This document shows, one piece after another, positions 48,486 through 62,150 of a DNA stretch of 64,000 bases. The stretch is from NCBI GenBank assembly GCA_028455995.1, contig JABELC010000016.1:310001-374000 (forward strand), written 5' to 3'. Made by a program: the position numbers and the translations under genes. The number at the start of each line of letters is the position of its first letter. Position 1 is the stretch's first letter. Origin of the DNA: Scleromitrula shiraiana (lineage: Eukaryota > Ascomycota > Leotiomycetes > Helotiales > Sclerotiniaceae). The notes below the pieces were generated by a model that was given only the letters and a program-made list of their open reading frames with translations, was not told the origin of the DNA and did not search any database.

Positions 48486-48704
48486 ATAGTTAGCTAGACG
48501 ATTTGGGACAAATTGCAATTGCTAGGTGGTGGTGGTTATACTTCCCACCTTGATGTCATAATATGATAGAGATCAATATAATTTATTCTTTATATAAATC
48601 AATATATCTACATGATTTTCAATTCCTTAAGACCATTATTTGTTTGGTTTGGTTATCTTACAATCTGGTAGGGGAAAAAACTCCAGCTGTGCCCCCAAAT
48701 ATGT

Positions 48705-51569
48705 TCAGGCATCGAGCTCCATCATCGAGGCCTCCAATTCATCATCATCGAAACCATCCTCATCAGCCCTCGCCACTCTCCCCTCATTCCCATTCCTAAC
48801 CCCATCCATAGGGTCTCCACGACGCTCACCCTCCCTCAACATTCGAATTGCCTCTTCCTCTTGCTTCTCCTTATGATTCTCTAAATCCTTTAAACTCCAT
48901 ATACTAACGCCTTCCTGTTCTTGAGCTTTAAACGGTTGGGCCATATTTCTCAAGAACTTCTTCGCAGTTCCTACCGCCATATCAGTACTCAGATTTACCT
49001 CACTATCGAGTATAGCCTGATTGATCCATTTTGGTAACTGCGCTCTCTTTTTCAGGAATCGTCGATCTGCCAACACCATGATTCCGTAATCGTCCTTTCC
49101 TCTGAGTACACGACCTAAACATTGCGCTGCATGTCTCATGGCATCGAAAGATAAAAAGTCATTTTCGCGAATCCGATATGTTTCTCTCAGGAACTCAAGG
49201 CGGGCTTTGAGAATACGTGATTCGGTGTATTGGAATGGTACTCCGATACATAACACTGTGCGCCCATATTGATGATCGAAATCAATACCTTCACTGACTT
49301 TTCCACGAGCTACACATAGGAGGATAGCTCCACGACCATTGCAACATGCTGTGCGGTAGGTCTCTAGTGCTAATGATGTCTCTTGTGCATCTGGAGTTTC
49401 GACAAGGATGAGTTTGTACTTCCAGACTTCATCTAGAATACCCATTCCTTGCCACATACTGATGATAGACTCCATGTATAAATATGATGGGAAGAAAACA
49501 ACCATACCATCTGGTGTCAACTTGGACATCTCTGTCAGGAGATTACCGTAGTTGCGCACAACTGAGGGCTCATTTCTAACCTGGAAACCGGAAGATATTG
49601 CAACCTGATCAGATCCTCGTGTGACGATCATGGGTAAGAAAGAGCGGCGAGCAAGGGTCATTGGGTAAGACTCCATAACAACACATTCGAAGTTGAGCAT
49701 CTTGGGGTACATGTCGAGAGGGGAAATAGTTCCTGATGTGATGATAACGGAACTAAATCGATCAAAGACGGGTTTGATGGCGATCGCAGCATCAAGGCAG
49801 GAGAAATGAAGGACCGGATTCGGTATTTCGGCGGTCTCACTTTCGAATGGTTCAAGGATAAGTAGGAAGCCCTTTTCATAAGTAGCTACCAGAGTGGCAA
49901 ATGTTGCTACTTCCTGTAAAGGTTGATAGTCCTCAATATTCGTGAGCTCCAAGGTCCGTACAAGAGACGTCAGACGTTCGGCGCAAAATCTGAGTGGCTT
50001 CTTCTCTATAAAAGTGTATTCCTTCAAGTGAGCAAGGAATGATGCTGGCGTTTCCGAGATAACGTTTCGTACTTTCATCCTCGTCTTTCGTGAATTAGTT
50101 GAATCCTTTGCATGTAATTTGGACATCACATACCTTGAGGTATTCGATGAATCTCTTTAGAAACGCAACAAAATGCTCAGCTCTTCTGATATTTCCTGGA
50201 ACAGCTTCTTTGAGGAGATCATCTGGCAGAGCTAGGTGGAGATTAGCAACAAGAACTCAAGTAAAATCGAACATGCGAACGAACCAGGGTTTGACATAAA
50301 AGCGTCTTCTTCTCGAGCTTCATCGGCATCTCGCATCCCCTCCACCAATTTCGCATACTCATCTTTCAACTTTTCCGAGTCACTATCTCTCAACTCTGAA
50401 ATCCTGTTCTCAAGATTTTGTGCTCCACGAGTGGCTTTCTTTAACGAATCGTCCGTGATGTCGGTACTTAAGGACTCTATGCATACGTTGTCAATATTAT
50501 GTGCTTCATCAAAGACTACTATGCAGTCCTTCGATAGTTCCTTAGACACCCTCTCGGCGATCTTAGGATCGAGTAAATAATGGTAGGAATAAATGATAAC
50601 GTTGCAAAAAGACATCTAGTTCTGTTAGTTATTGAATTTGCTTAGCCATGATTCCTTACCATTCGTCTAGAAGTGAAGTATGGGCATTGTTTATGTTCCT
50701 CTCCATATCTCATAATTCCATCCAAAGTCCAAACACCATTTGGTATTAGATTATGTGGTTCTAGAAGATCTAGATTCTACTAGATGTTAGCACAATCTTC
50801 TCGGAGGAAATGAAACCACATACATCATGATATATACACACAGGCACATCTTCACCACGTTCTTTCTTCTCTTTTACGAAGCCAGCAGTCAAACTCCTGC
50901 ATCGTGCATCAACTACAGCGCCACTCTTCTCCCGCTTTACGGATGGATGAAGGCACAAATTCTTTCGACTGGTCAAACCCATCCCACGAAACTCCTCTGT
51001 GTGTCCTAACTGTTCCGCTCGGTACTTCATAAGAGCCTTCAACTCCGCAAGAGCTTTTTCAATCTCCGACATGGTACCTAAACTTATGTTAAAATAAAAA
51101 ACATTCTGAAGATTGATCATAATCACGTGAGCAGTAAATGAGCTTGCGATGCTCTGGGTAGTATTGTTGATATGCCACGATCAATGATAGCAGTGAGATG
51201 GTTTTTCCAGTACCCGAAGGCATTTCCAATACGCAATGTCCACCGGCATCGAGTGTACCTGAGCATTTTCATAAGTATCGCGTCTCTCATCTTTGTTTGG
51301 TAGGGGGCAAATACGTTTGAGATCGCACATGTAACTTTAATCACATAAGAAATTAGCAAATGTAGCTCTAGAATAGATGATAATGACATACTTATATTGT
51401 TCTATAGTACAGGTTAGAACTTAGACTCGGTATCAAAATTCACAAAGAATGCCGCTTACCTGGGTATATTCTAGGATATGGAAAGAGCACGGGCAAATCA
51501 CTGGTTAAATATCAGTTTCATGTACTTGGTATTTAGGATATTTGAGCTTTACTCAATATTGAACTTCAT
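48705..51569 (-). CDS. RAD3: TFIIH 5'-3' DNA helicase Rad3/XPD
   Basis: ATP-dependent Fe-S helicase of TFIIH, acting in nucleotide excision repair and Pol II initiation. Ten exons: 51569-51553, 51500-51460, 51401-51392, 51334-51315, 51258-51127, 51077-50824, 50776-50660, 50615-50285, 50231-50134, 50084-48705, coding 799 residues. Exon 3 is 10 nt and is needed to read RIYPEQYNYMCDLK. Motifs: Walker A MPSGTGKT (Lys48), Fe-S cysteines 115, 133, 154 and 189 (one less than the human numbers), DEAH at 233-236, then SGTISP, VARGKVSEGIDF and QCLGRVLRGKDDYG. All nine introns are 44-58 nt. The donor of intron 8 is an unusual GTTCGT. The acidic tail (DEDGFDDDELEASMMELDA) is typical. Intact, with no sign of decay. 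Confidence 0.96.
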
Positions 51570-53215
51570 TGTGAAGGGACAGCAACACCGTTGGTGATGC
51601 TGTTGATGGTTGCTGCTGGTCTAGAAGTTATGATGATAGAGGAAGTTGAAGTAGTGGAGCTTGAATGAATACAAAAGCAGCACTAGAGAATGCGGTGAAT
51701 GTTTTTTTACACCAAACCTTTGTTATGAAAACCAACCATCGAAGAAGTATGCATCGAAGAAGCAATTAAATGAACACTTCTTACTTCAACATATAAATGA
51801 TATCTGCTCATCTACCGAGCTAAATTGGTCTTTCAATCACCAGCATTAGGCTCAACAAGTCGATTTGATAGAGATATTCTCTTCGTTGTTTATCTAATGT
51901 AATGGCTATCGATAAGCTGATATATATATTATTCTATGTAGATATTTGAGTTTCCAATCGTTCAACCACAACTAAAATGATATAAATTCCCTTCAGCCAG
52001 TTCTGCATCATAGTATATACCATACCATGTAGATATTCGATTAGGGACGCTCACAAACTGTAATTTAATTCCCAAACTCATGAAATACACCAATGTATTC
52101 CTCCTTCATCATGATGAACTCCCAGGAAAGTCAAAATTACCAACAGCCTTACATATCAAACCAAGCCAGTGAAGATAGATACACACAACATAGGCAGCAG
52201 CTACAATACAACACAAATTCTAAATGGATATACGTGAAATAACACGTATAGTGGTAAGTAGACTCAAGATTGACTCGTCCGTTTCTTCTCTCATCATTGT
52301 AATTTCTTTGATAAATGTATACGCGTCAAGACCCCTCCTCGATTACATAGATAGATATCCACGAGGAAGCAACCGAACCGAACCTACAAAGACAGGAGCA
52401 GCACAGCTCCAAAGCCCGAAAGTAAACGCGTCAAAAGTAGTCTTAGAAACTTATCATTGACAGTGCACAATCTACATCACAATCTACATATTCTATCCCA
52501 TCTCATCTCATCCCATCCTACTCACCCAACACCACACCTCAAAAGTTCGGTTTTCAGCCAGCCAGTCAGCCTGGAAAGATGAAGTTTTCGCCACATAAGA
52601 CTCATCGAGTGACAAATCCAAGTTTGATATGACTCAAAGTTGAAGGCGAGGTAACATCGTGTACCTATTAGACAAACAGCAACATATGTTAAGCTGGTGA
52701 GGCCAACATACAATAAGATTATCTGGCTGGTCGAGGTTCATGCGTAAAGTACTTCAGCGGGGAAGGGGAGAAGAAACGAAGGAGCTGTTTTTGGCAAGCT
52801 AGTTGCAATCCATCTGTAGATCGCGTCGGGCGCGTTATTTTCGGTCTGATTTAGGCAAGAATGTTGGTAGTCACGAACAAATATTTTAAAAGTCACAAAG
52901 ATCAAAGGTCATATATGGTAAACAAATTATTGGAAATGATGATGAATCGTAATTCTCATCTATGGTCATTAGCTCAGCGCACCATCGCTGGCTGATAATG
53001 TACAATCCTGTAAAAAAGCATTTGCCCGCATTCAAAGAAACTCCATTCCGATAACCCTATGAAAAATATTCCCCCAAAGCATTATTCATCCACCCGAAAA
53101 CCATCGCCAGAATGTCATCGATAAATACCCAAGGTCAGCGTGTCAAAAGACCGGTGACCAAGGCCGAAAAGTTGTCATGCTGAAGACATCGAGAGGTCGC
53201 GAAAAGAAAAACAAT
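51570..53215. other. 1.65-kb intergenic region, no gene supported
   Basis: Contains the RAD3 upstream region and, toward 53215, the 3' untranslated sequence of histone H3. Open frames are under 90 codons and show no domain. No 3' stem-loop of the animal histone type was expected or seen. Confidence 0.45.
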
Positions 53216-53887
53216 TTAACCACGCTCACCACGGAGACGGCGGGCAAGTTGAATGTCCTTTGATTGGATGGTGACACGCTTGGCGTGGATAGCGCACAAG
53301 TTGGTGTCTTCGAAAAGGGAGACAAGGTATGCCTCAACGGACTCTTGGAGAGCACCGATGGCGGAAGATTGGAATCGGAGGTCCGACTTGAAATCTTGAG
53401 CAATTTCACGAACGAGACGTTGGAAAGGAAGCTTTCGGATCAAAAGCTCAGTAGACTTTTGGTAACGACGGATCTCACGGAGAGCGACGGTTCCTGGCTT
53501 ATAACGATGGGGCTTTTTCTGTAAGGCGAAGGTGGTTAGTAATTGTTGAGGATGGAAGTGAACATAGAAAGGTGAGGGGGTAAAACTTACGACACCACCG
53601 GTTGATGGCGCACTCTTACGAGCAGCCTTGGAGGCAAGTTGCTTTCTTGGTGCCTTTCCACCAGTGGATTTACCTATTGAAGAAGTATTAGTCATGATGA
53701 TCAAGTAATTATTTCGATAGTAGTCAAGGTGTGGATGCCAAGACGCGTTGTTGTGAATGAGCAAAGTAGCGATGGGTCGCAGATATGAAAATCGCGACCG
53801 ACGCGACGATGAGGTAGATATTTGATTGAAATCAAATGGAAAAGATGAGGATAATAACTTACGGGCAGTTTGCTTGGTACGAGCCAT
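53216..53887 (-). CDS. H3: Histone H3
   Basis: Core nucleosomal histone, 136 codons plus stop. Exons 53887-53863, 53673-53591 and 53518-53216. Introns are 189 nt (after codon 8 plus one base, inside the ARK of TARKS) and 72 nt (after STGGV). The spliced protein has the whole modifiable tail: K4 (ARTKQ), K9 (TARKS), K27 (AARKSAPS) and K36 (TGGVKK), and ends RRLRGERG. It is a canonical H3, not a CENP-A variant, judging by the normal tail and the QSSAIGALQE helix. Codon use is C-ending and strongly biased, as in highly expressed genes. Diverges from H4. Confidence 0.98.
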   Translation of the reverse strand: MARTKQTARKLLSSSFPFDFNQISTSSSRRSRFSYLRPIATLLIHNNASWHPHLDYYRNNYLIIMTNTSSIGKSTGGKAPRKQLASKAARKSAPSTGGVVSFTPSPFYVHFHPQQLLTTFALQKKPHRYKPGTVALREIRRYQKSTELLIRKLPFQRLVREIAQDFKSDLRFQSSAIGALQESVEAYLVSLFEDTNLCAIHAKRVTIQSKDIQLARRLRGERG

Positions 53888-55275
53888 TGTTGATAGATCG
53901 AAAAGATGTTTTGATGGAGTTTTAATGAAGTTGTGTAATAAAAAGATGAAATTGTTGTTGTTGTTGTGTGGATGTTGTATGATGTAGAAGTAGAAGGGAA
54001 GTAGAAGAAAGTGGGCAAAGAGGATTATTTGTAGCCGAAAATACGCTAGTGAAGTGATCGATCTTTTTGAGATTGAACTTTTTGGGACTAGCGTTGAATC
54101 CTTGATTATTTTGAAGTGGAAAGTGTGGTGCAAATGCGGTCAAGAAAATCATTCGAATTGAGAAAGAACTTTTGTGTTTTTTTAAAGTAAATCAACCAAT
54201 CAAATTTAAAGATTTACAGCATATTTTTTAAAAAGAAGTGGATATTTTGTTTTGTTACTAGACAAGGATAATTATTATTAAAGGCTTAGAGACCTGTTTT
54301 TTATTTTTATTTTTTTAATAATAATAAAAATAATAATAATACGGGTAAGGAAAGAAGGCAACATTTGAAACTGGGGAAAGAAGTAGTAGTACAGTAGTAG
54401 AGTACAACTGGGCATAGTATATACTGTAGACTATAGTAATAACTGTAGTATAGTAGAGAAAGAACTTAGGACCTGATCAGGATGAATAAACAAACCCAGC
54501 CCCAGCCCCAGACTATAATATAACAATGAATTGAATGGAATCATAATATTCTCTATTTCTATTGCTACTATAGATGTGCTGTTTAATTCTATTCTATTCT
54601 ATTATATTTTATTCTATTCTACTTTACTCTACTTTACTCTACTGTACTCTAATCTGTACTGTACTCTAATCTGTACTGTACCTTAATAATGTACTATACT
54701 ATACCATCTATGTGAAATGTATCGAAAATGTAAATGTAAATTAAAATATAATTATCACTGTAAACTGTACTGTACTGTACTGTACTGTATTGTACTGTAT
54801 TGTATTGTACTGTATTGTAATACCTAATTGTATCCTCCGTCTTCCATTTTTGAAACATATCAATAATTCATTCATTGGATCTTTTATTCTTACCTGTACT
54901 GTACTGTACTGTACTATACCAAATTCTGTACGGACCCTCTCTTTTACCCGTATGTTCTGTTTCAATTCCCATTTTTCTTATTTTCTAAATTCGGTTCTGT
55001 TGTTGATTTCTATTCTATTTCTATTTATTCCAAATTTGTGTTAGTTCGTACCTTCCTTAGCGTGGTGATGCGGAACAACCGTGGCGCGTCGAAAGATTTC
55101 TTGATTCTTGATAAGGACGGGACTGATCTTCTTCTTCTCAACTTTTTAGAAATATTCAATCAATCAATCCACTTCATTTCATATCAACTCAACGCGTCTT
55201 CCAAACTTCAAATCAATTTCCCATTACTTCTTACCTCCCAAACATCAATCTTCTTTTTAATACCTTAACTTCATC
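53888..55275. promoter_or_regulatory. Divergent H3/H4 regulatory region
   Basis: 1.39 kb between the H3 and H4 start codons, so it holds both promoters and allows joint S-phase control; this is a common fungal arrangement. A CCAAT pentamer is at 54196-54200 (plus strand). The middle is filled with simple repeats (listed separately). Functional sites are not resolved here. Confidence 0.6.
54591..54918 (+). repeat. Degenerate (TACTG)/(TATTC) pentanucleotide repeats
   Basis: Imperfect pentamers TTCTA and CTGTA at 54591-54690, then (CTGTA)n and (TTGTA)n at about 54762-54820, and again (CTGTA)n at 54894-54916. All lie between H3 and H4. Confidence 0.85.
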
Positions 55276-55754
<479 letters not shown>

Positions 55755-58200
55755 GCGGTTGCATGTTTATGGTTCTCTTCAATGTCTCTTATGAATTTTC
55801 TTCCTCGACTTTGTTGTCGTGATGGAAGATGGGTGTGTTATGGGAATGGGTCTTTGCTTTTATAGGTGTTTATTGTATCATAAGGATATGGGGTCTTCTG
55901 GCATGGTTGACAATTCCATGAGATAATCAATTCGTCAAACTCGGTTTTTGATCTTCCTATTTGTTCCATTTTGACGTGATCTGACTTGACTTACTTGCTT
56001 CTTGTTTACCTCTTTGATCGTGACCGTGTTGTTGACGCGTTTTGCTGTGTTGTGTTTCACTATTCTACGTTCATCCCAGCGAGCGTGGTTGCCTTTCCCA
56101 CCGTTTTCCCGTTGGTCATTTCTTCACATTTTGGCGTATCTCTGTTGCATAGGAGTGACTGGTGTAAGTATCTATCTATTTACCTATTTACATCATCTGT
56201 ACCTTTTATATAAGTTACAATTATGGTAAATTTGAAAAGGAAGGCATATGGGTCAGTTGGTACTTGATAATCATCAATTGGAAATCCGATGATGAAAAAT
56301 AATGTTGATAGAATCAGGTAGGCTTCACCAGTGATAAACTCCTCCCTCTTCCTTCCTCTTCTCGTTTCAAAGACACTTTATCAAATAATCTACCATCTTA
56401 TTTCCTTTATTCATTTGGCCTTGTTATTTTTTTTGGCTCCCAGTCGTTTTTTGAGCCCGGACTTCTGTATATCTGAGTGTATATATATTCTCCTCATTAT
56501 AATTGCATGTCATGCCGACGTACTGCATTCTCATATGTTTGAGAAATTTGTACTATGCTATTTCCTTGGTACCTTCCTTCCGATGTAGCTGGTATATGGT
56601 TCTATCTGTTTTCTACTCGATCATCTATATTCATGACTACTTTTCATGTGTTAATCTATCTTAGGTAAGGTCGATGCTATCATGCCGTGATATTTTCAGA
56701 TACTCATTCAAGTGAGACATAACACCGCATGATCCTCTGAACTGCTTCTTCCAAGAGTATTGCTAGATTTTATTTATTTTTTGAATATTGAAATATATGC
56801 ATGCTCCTACCTCTTCCCGTCGATGTGTCACCTAGTTTTTGCTGTGTTCAAATATACATGTAATTTGGATCTGTGAGCCGAGCAGATAAGAACAGTGATT
56901 CTATTAGTCAAATATCATTGTTAGTCCCCTGGTCTAGATACTTCTAACTATCTATTCTTCTTCGAGATTTTTGGAATAGACGATACTTGAAACTTCAATG
57001 ACCATCTAGGATGCATATATACTTTGTCACTCCTGACTTGAACAAACTTGAAATATTTATAACATTTATATGTGATAAAGTGGTCTAACATAGCTATATA
57101 CTTTGCGTACTTATTAGACATTCGGTGATCAATTTTTTCCGAAGTCAATTTCAAATCTCCTACTGCTGCAAGGTGATACATAGGATATGAATGCTCTGAT
57201 CTCTGGAACATGATAGTCATGCTACATATAAAAATGCTCCAACATTCACTGAGATATGGTCACAACTTATAGAACGTGGGATTATGATGTGTTATACATG
57301 TACTAGCTTGAATAATTCTAATATATGCTTGACTACTAAGTAAAGTGAAGTTGTATTAGTATATACTAATGTTAGTGTTCCATGTGAAGTTTGGTTTGAT
57401 ATGAACAACAGGCTTTCTAACATCTATTACTAATGTTATCTGCAGTGTATTGGATGTTGCTTCTAAAAAGCACTTGGAGAAGACAGCTGGTGTGATACCG
57501 CTTCCTCTACTGCGGTGCAAGTCAAATCAAACATGGCTATTTTGAAGACCTAGATCTAGAAGTTGGGTTCAGTGACGTTTGTATCAAGCACACCTCCCAA
57601 TGTCATTTTCCCGAAGATTGGCTTTCACAACCCGACTTTGATGTAGATACGTGTATTTAGGTCTGGTCAATATATTCCGCTTAGTTAACTTTAGATCTTG
57701 GATCCCTCGGTTGATAATCTAATAGACAGAGAATAATGTAAGGCTAGAGAAGTAAATCCATAGGTTGAATTGCAACTTGCTCCATCCTATACAAGTGTTG
57801 TATCAAGACTTCACAATATTGAACCAACCCTGGAGATATAGACTTAATGATAACCTAGGAGCGTTTCATGCATTAACAGTAGTTGACTAAAGCATACATG
57901 ACAATCAAAATGGCTCCCGTAGGGTTACTACTAAACTTGGCTAAGAATACTACACTTGAATACAATAGACTTGAATAGATATCCAGGATTCTCATCAAAC
58001 TTGATTAACACTCTCAACCAGAAGCTATGATATGACCTGTGATCGAAGTCTATCAATACTGGTAGGCTGGAGGTTAAGATGTATATTCAAGTTGAGGTCA
58101 TTATCAACATAGCAGGATTGGCTGAATGCATAAGTAATGCTGCATGGAAATAGATAATATATGGTTGAGATCAAGATCATCAACGAAATTATGTTGAAAT
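55755..58200. other. 2.4-kb region downstream of H4, no gene supported
   Basis: First part is H4 3' UTR. Two overlapping 75-codon frames at 55986-56229 and one of 85 codons at 56331-56588 are hydrophobic by composition and have no recognisable family or neat splice joins. Base composition becomes AT-rich toward 58200. Confidence 0.4.
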
Positions 58201-59386
58201 CAAATGAGAATTCAAATTTAGACATCTATATGAATGTTGAATTGGAAGTGAAATTGAAATGATGGAAAAATTAATCAAAATAATCTTGGGATATATTTTG
58301 TATAAAAACTATCAATAGAAAAATATTAAAAGTGAATATAATTGTTAATATTATTTATATTTTAGTCTTTATGAATTGAATGATAAAAAGTTAAATATAT
58401 ACTTATTTTAATTAATTGTCATTTATAGAATTAACTTTGATAATTAATATATATCAAAATATATAAAATATGAAATATTAAAGATGATCCAATTTTTAAT
58501 ATCATATTATTAATAATGTATAATTTATGATTATTATCATGATGATTCAAAATTATCTTAATTGAAAAGATATTATTAGTACTAGTAAATATACTAATAT
58601 AAGTATAATGCTTTGTAATTAAATTTTTGATTGAATATTTTTCAAAAAACTTGTATATTATGTAACTAGATTAGTAATATATTTTTAAAATTTAGAACTT
58701 GTATAAAAAAGATATTGCTTTTATTTTTATAAATTTTAAATGAATATTATAAATTAATCATCTTTTATTTATAATTCAATGTTTTATAGTAAATAATTAT
58801 TATTTTTCTAAGTAATTATGCAAAAAATAATATCATGATGATGTAAAAAAATAACTTACTGAATTTGAAATTAATGTTTTTCTTTGGTCTTTTTTTGAAT
58901 TTAAAGTTTTATTTTAGTTATTGATTATATAGTAAAATGATCAAGAGGTAGTATTTCGATGATTTTAGATTTGTATTTTTATAGTTAATATATTTTCAAG
59001 AAAAATTGAAAGTTTAATGTTAAAATAGATGAAAAAAAAATTGTTTTAATTTGAATTTTTTGTTTTAATCTTTCACATATATTTTCTTAAAATAATCTTT
59101 ATTTATTAGTAATATTTATTTTTATTTTCTATTCTTTTTTGTCTTTTTTAATTTTTTAAATATTGTATTTTGGTAAGTATTTTTGTTTTTTTAATACATT
59201 TTATTTCAATCTTTATATTTAAAAAGAGTTTTATATTTATTTTTTTGATTTGATTTCTATAATTTTCAAAATTATTTAATATTTTTTTATCTTTTAAAGA
59301 TTTTTAATATTTTAATAATGAATATCTTACAATTTTTTTTATATGTAGTAATAACTATTTCAAATTGTATTTATTTAAATCAAAAT

Positions 59387-60370
59387 ATACTCGGTTAAAT
59401 TAAAATTGAAGCACGCGCAAATTACCGAAAAACCCTCAAAATCGATGATTTTATATAAATTACCTCTTGCGCCGATATAAATAAATCGATCAATTATTTA
59501 TAAAATTATTTAAAATTTTAAATAAAAATTATTTCTATATTGAAGTATTCGCTATTAATATATAAAAATTAATCAATGATTTTAAAATTTAAAATATTTA
59601 ATAAAATATAAAATAAAAATCATATAAAAATACGATATATTTAACTTGATTTAAATCGAGTAAATTACTATATTAAAAAATAATAAAGATATATATAAAT
59701 ATATAAAAAATAGACTTTTATTTGATATAAATATTATATATATTAAAAATATATAAAAAATATAATATAATAAAATTAAAAAAAGTATATATAATATTTA
59801 CAAGCATTAAGCATTATTATAACTTCGATTTTTAAAAATTATTAAAATCATTTCAAATTTTTATATATGATAATTTATATCTTTATAATTACTATATTAA
59901 AATATTATTTAATATAATTTTGATTTAAATAAATTATTAAAATTTTTAAAGATTTTAAAAAATTAAAAATACCTTTAAAACTTCGATTTTTCAAGATTAT
60001 TATATTATATTTTAATATATAATATTTATATTAAATAAAAGCTTTTTTTTCTATATATTCATATATATTTTCATTATTTTTTAATATAGTAATTTACTTA
60101 ATTTAAATCAAATTAAAGATATTATATTTTTATATGATTTTTACTTTATATTTAATTAAATATTATAAATTTTAAAATCATTATTTAATCTTTAAATTTT
60201 AATAATAAATATTTTAATATAAAAATAATCTATATTTAATATTTTAAATAATTTTATAAATAATTGATCGATTTATTTACATTGGTATAAAAGGTGTTTT
60301 ATATAAAATCGTTGATTTTGAGGCAATTCGCTTATTTTGCGCGTGCTTCAATTTTAATTTGACCGAGTAT
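59387..60370. repeat. ~0.98-kb palindromic (long inverted-repeat) element, copy 2
   Basis: Same family as the copy at 5043-6073, aligned along its whole length. Left end ATACTCGGTTAAATTAAAAT continues as TGAAGCACGCGCAAATTACC; right end GCGCGTGCTTCAATTTTAAT continues as TTGACCGAGTAT, its reverse complement. The subterminal block CCTCTTGCGCCGATATAAAT (59462-59481) is better preserved here on the left, while in copy 1 it is better preserved on the right (CATCGGCGCAAGAGG near 5983-5997). Both have CTTCGATTTTTAAAAAT near the centre. No protein encoded. Confidence 0.82.
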
Positions 60371-60639
60371 TTCAAATAATTACTATATTGTAGTTTTAAT
60401 TAAAATAATGTAATTTTGTGTTATAATCAGAGAAGAAGAGATTTAGTTATAGAGTATATGTGTTTATATTATTGAGATTGTTAATTTAAAACTAAATAAA
60501 AATAAAGACTATATGAATTTCCATATTATTAACTAAACAAATCTATATTAATAATCTTTTTTATATTTTATCATTCAATAAATAGAATCTTTGTTTACGA
60601 AAATCTCCAAAATAAAAAAGATTAAAAAAACAATTAAAT

Positions 60640-60926
60640 TAAACCAAAAAAAATAAAGAAAAATAAAAAAAAATAAAAAAGAAATAAAAAAATGAAAAAA
60701 AATAAAAGAAAATAAAGAAAATAAAAAAAATAAAAAAAATAAAAAAAATAAAAAAAATAAAAAAAATAAAAAAAATAAAAAAAATAAAAAAAATAAAAAA
60801 AATAAAAAAAATAAAAAAAAAAAAAAAATAAAAAAAATAAAAAAAAAAAAAAAATAAAAAAAATAAAAAAAATAAAAAAAATAAAAAAAATAAAAAAAAT
60901 AAAAAAAATAAAAAAAATAAAAAAAA

Positions 60927-60958
<32 letters not shown>

Positions 60959-60998
60959 AAATAAAAAAAATAAAAAAAATAAAAAAAGATAAAAAAAA

Positions 60999-61030
<32 letters not shown>

Positions 61031-61094
61031 AAATAAAAAAAATAAAAAAAATAAAAAAAATAAAAAAAATAAAAAACAAAAAAAACAAAAAAAA
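60640..61094 (+). repeat. (AAAAAAAT)n tract
   Basis: About 420 bp of A-runs, mostly seven long, separated by single T, with rare G or C interruptions. Read on the minus strand it gives a false Phe/Ile-rich open frame of 158 codons. Confidence 0.95.
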
Positions 61095-62150
61095 GCTTGT
61101 GGTAAAATCTATCATAAAAACTTAATTATTTTAAAAAACAAAAAAGAAATAGAATTATCAAAACAATTTATTATTAAAATCTTAAATAAAATAAATTCTA
61201 TTTTTAAAAGATTCAAAAAGAGAAAATAAAAGAATTTTATTGTTAATTTAATGAAGAAAAATATATATAGATTATATCAAATAATTTTAAAAAGATTATT
61301 TTTAAAAACGAGTTTTAAATTTTGAATATATTTTAAATTAAAATAATATATAAAAATAAAGTTTAAAAATATAATAGATATTTTTATTTATATTATATAA
61401 AAAAAACAAAAATTAATAAATCATATAATTACTTTTTTTTAAAAAATAATAAAATATATAATTACTTTTTTTTAAAAAATAATAAAATATATAAAAATAA
61501 AAATAATATTATATTAAATATTATTAATATATTATTAAAAAAATTTTAATTAGAAAAAGAAATATTAGAAATAAAATTCAATTTGATAAATATATTTATA
61601 ATATTTTTAAATTTTTCAATTATCAAAAAAAGATTTAAAAAATAATTTTTCTCTTTTTTTTTTTTTTTGGTTTAAAGTCCTGTTTCAATCATTGATTATA
61701 TATGATTATCGAGGTTTAATATTGTTTGTATGACTCCGGAGGGTATGGAACTGTATAATAAAAGGTATCCTTTATATTATATTATTGTATTTAAGGAGAA
61801 CAAAAAAATGTTGTATATTATTAAAAGTATATATTCTTTTAATAAATATATAATGTAAAATTATATATTGATTATATAAATATTAGTAATTTTTTGAAAA
61901 TTTAATATTATATATATAAAAAATTGATTTTTATAAAAATTATAAATTATTTATATAAAAAAAAAAAATTTTATTTTTTATTTTGTTAATATTTTTATAA
62001 TTTATTTATATATAATATAATATTTTGATATTGAATTAAAATAAATATTATTTAGATTATATATTATTATTATTATATATTATTATTATTTTTTATATTA
62101 TATATTTTATTATTTTATTTTATAATGATATATATAAATTAAATAATTAT

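Noticed and set aside
60639..61115. 158-codon Phe/Ile open frame
   Set aside because: Translation artefact of the (A7T)n tract.
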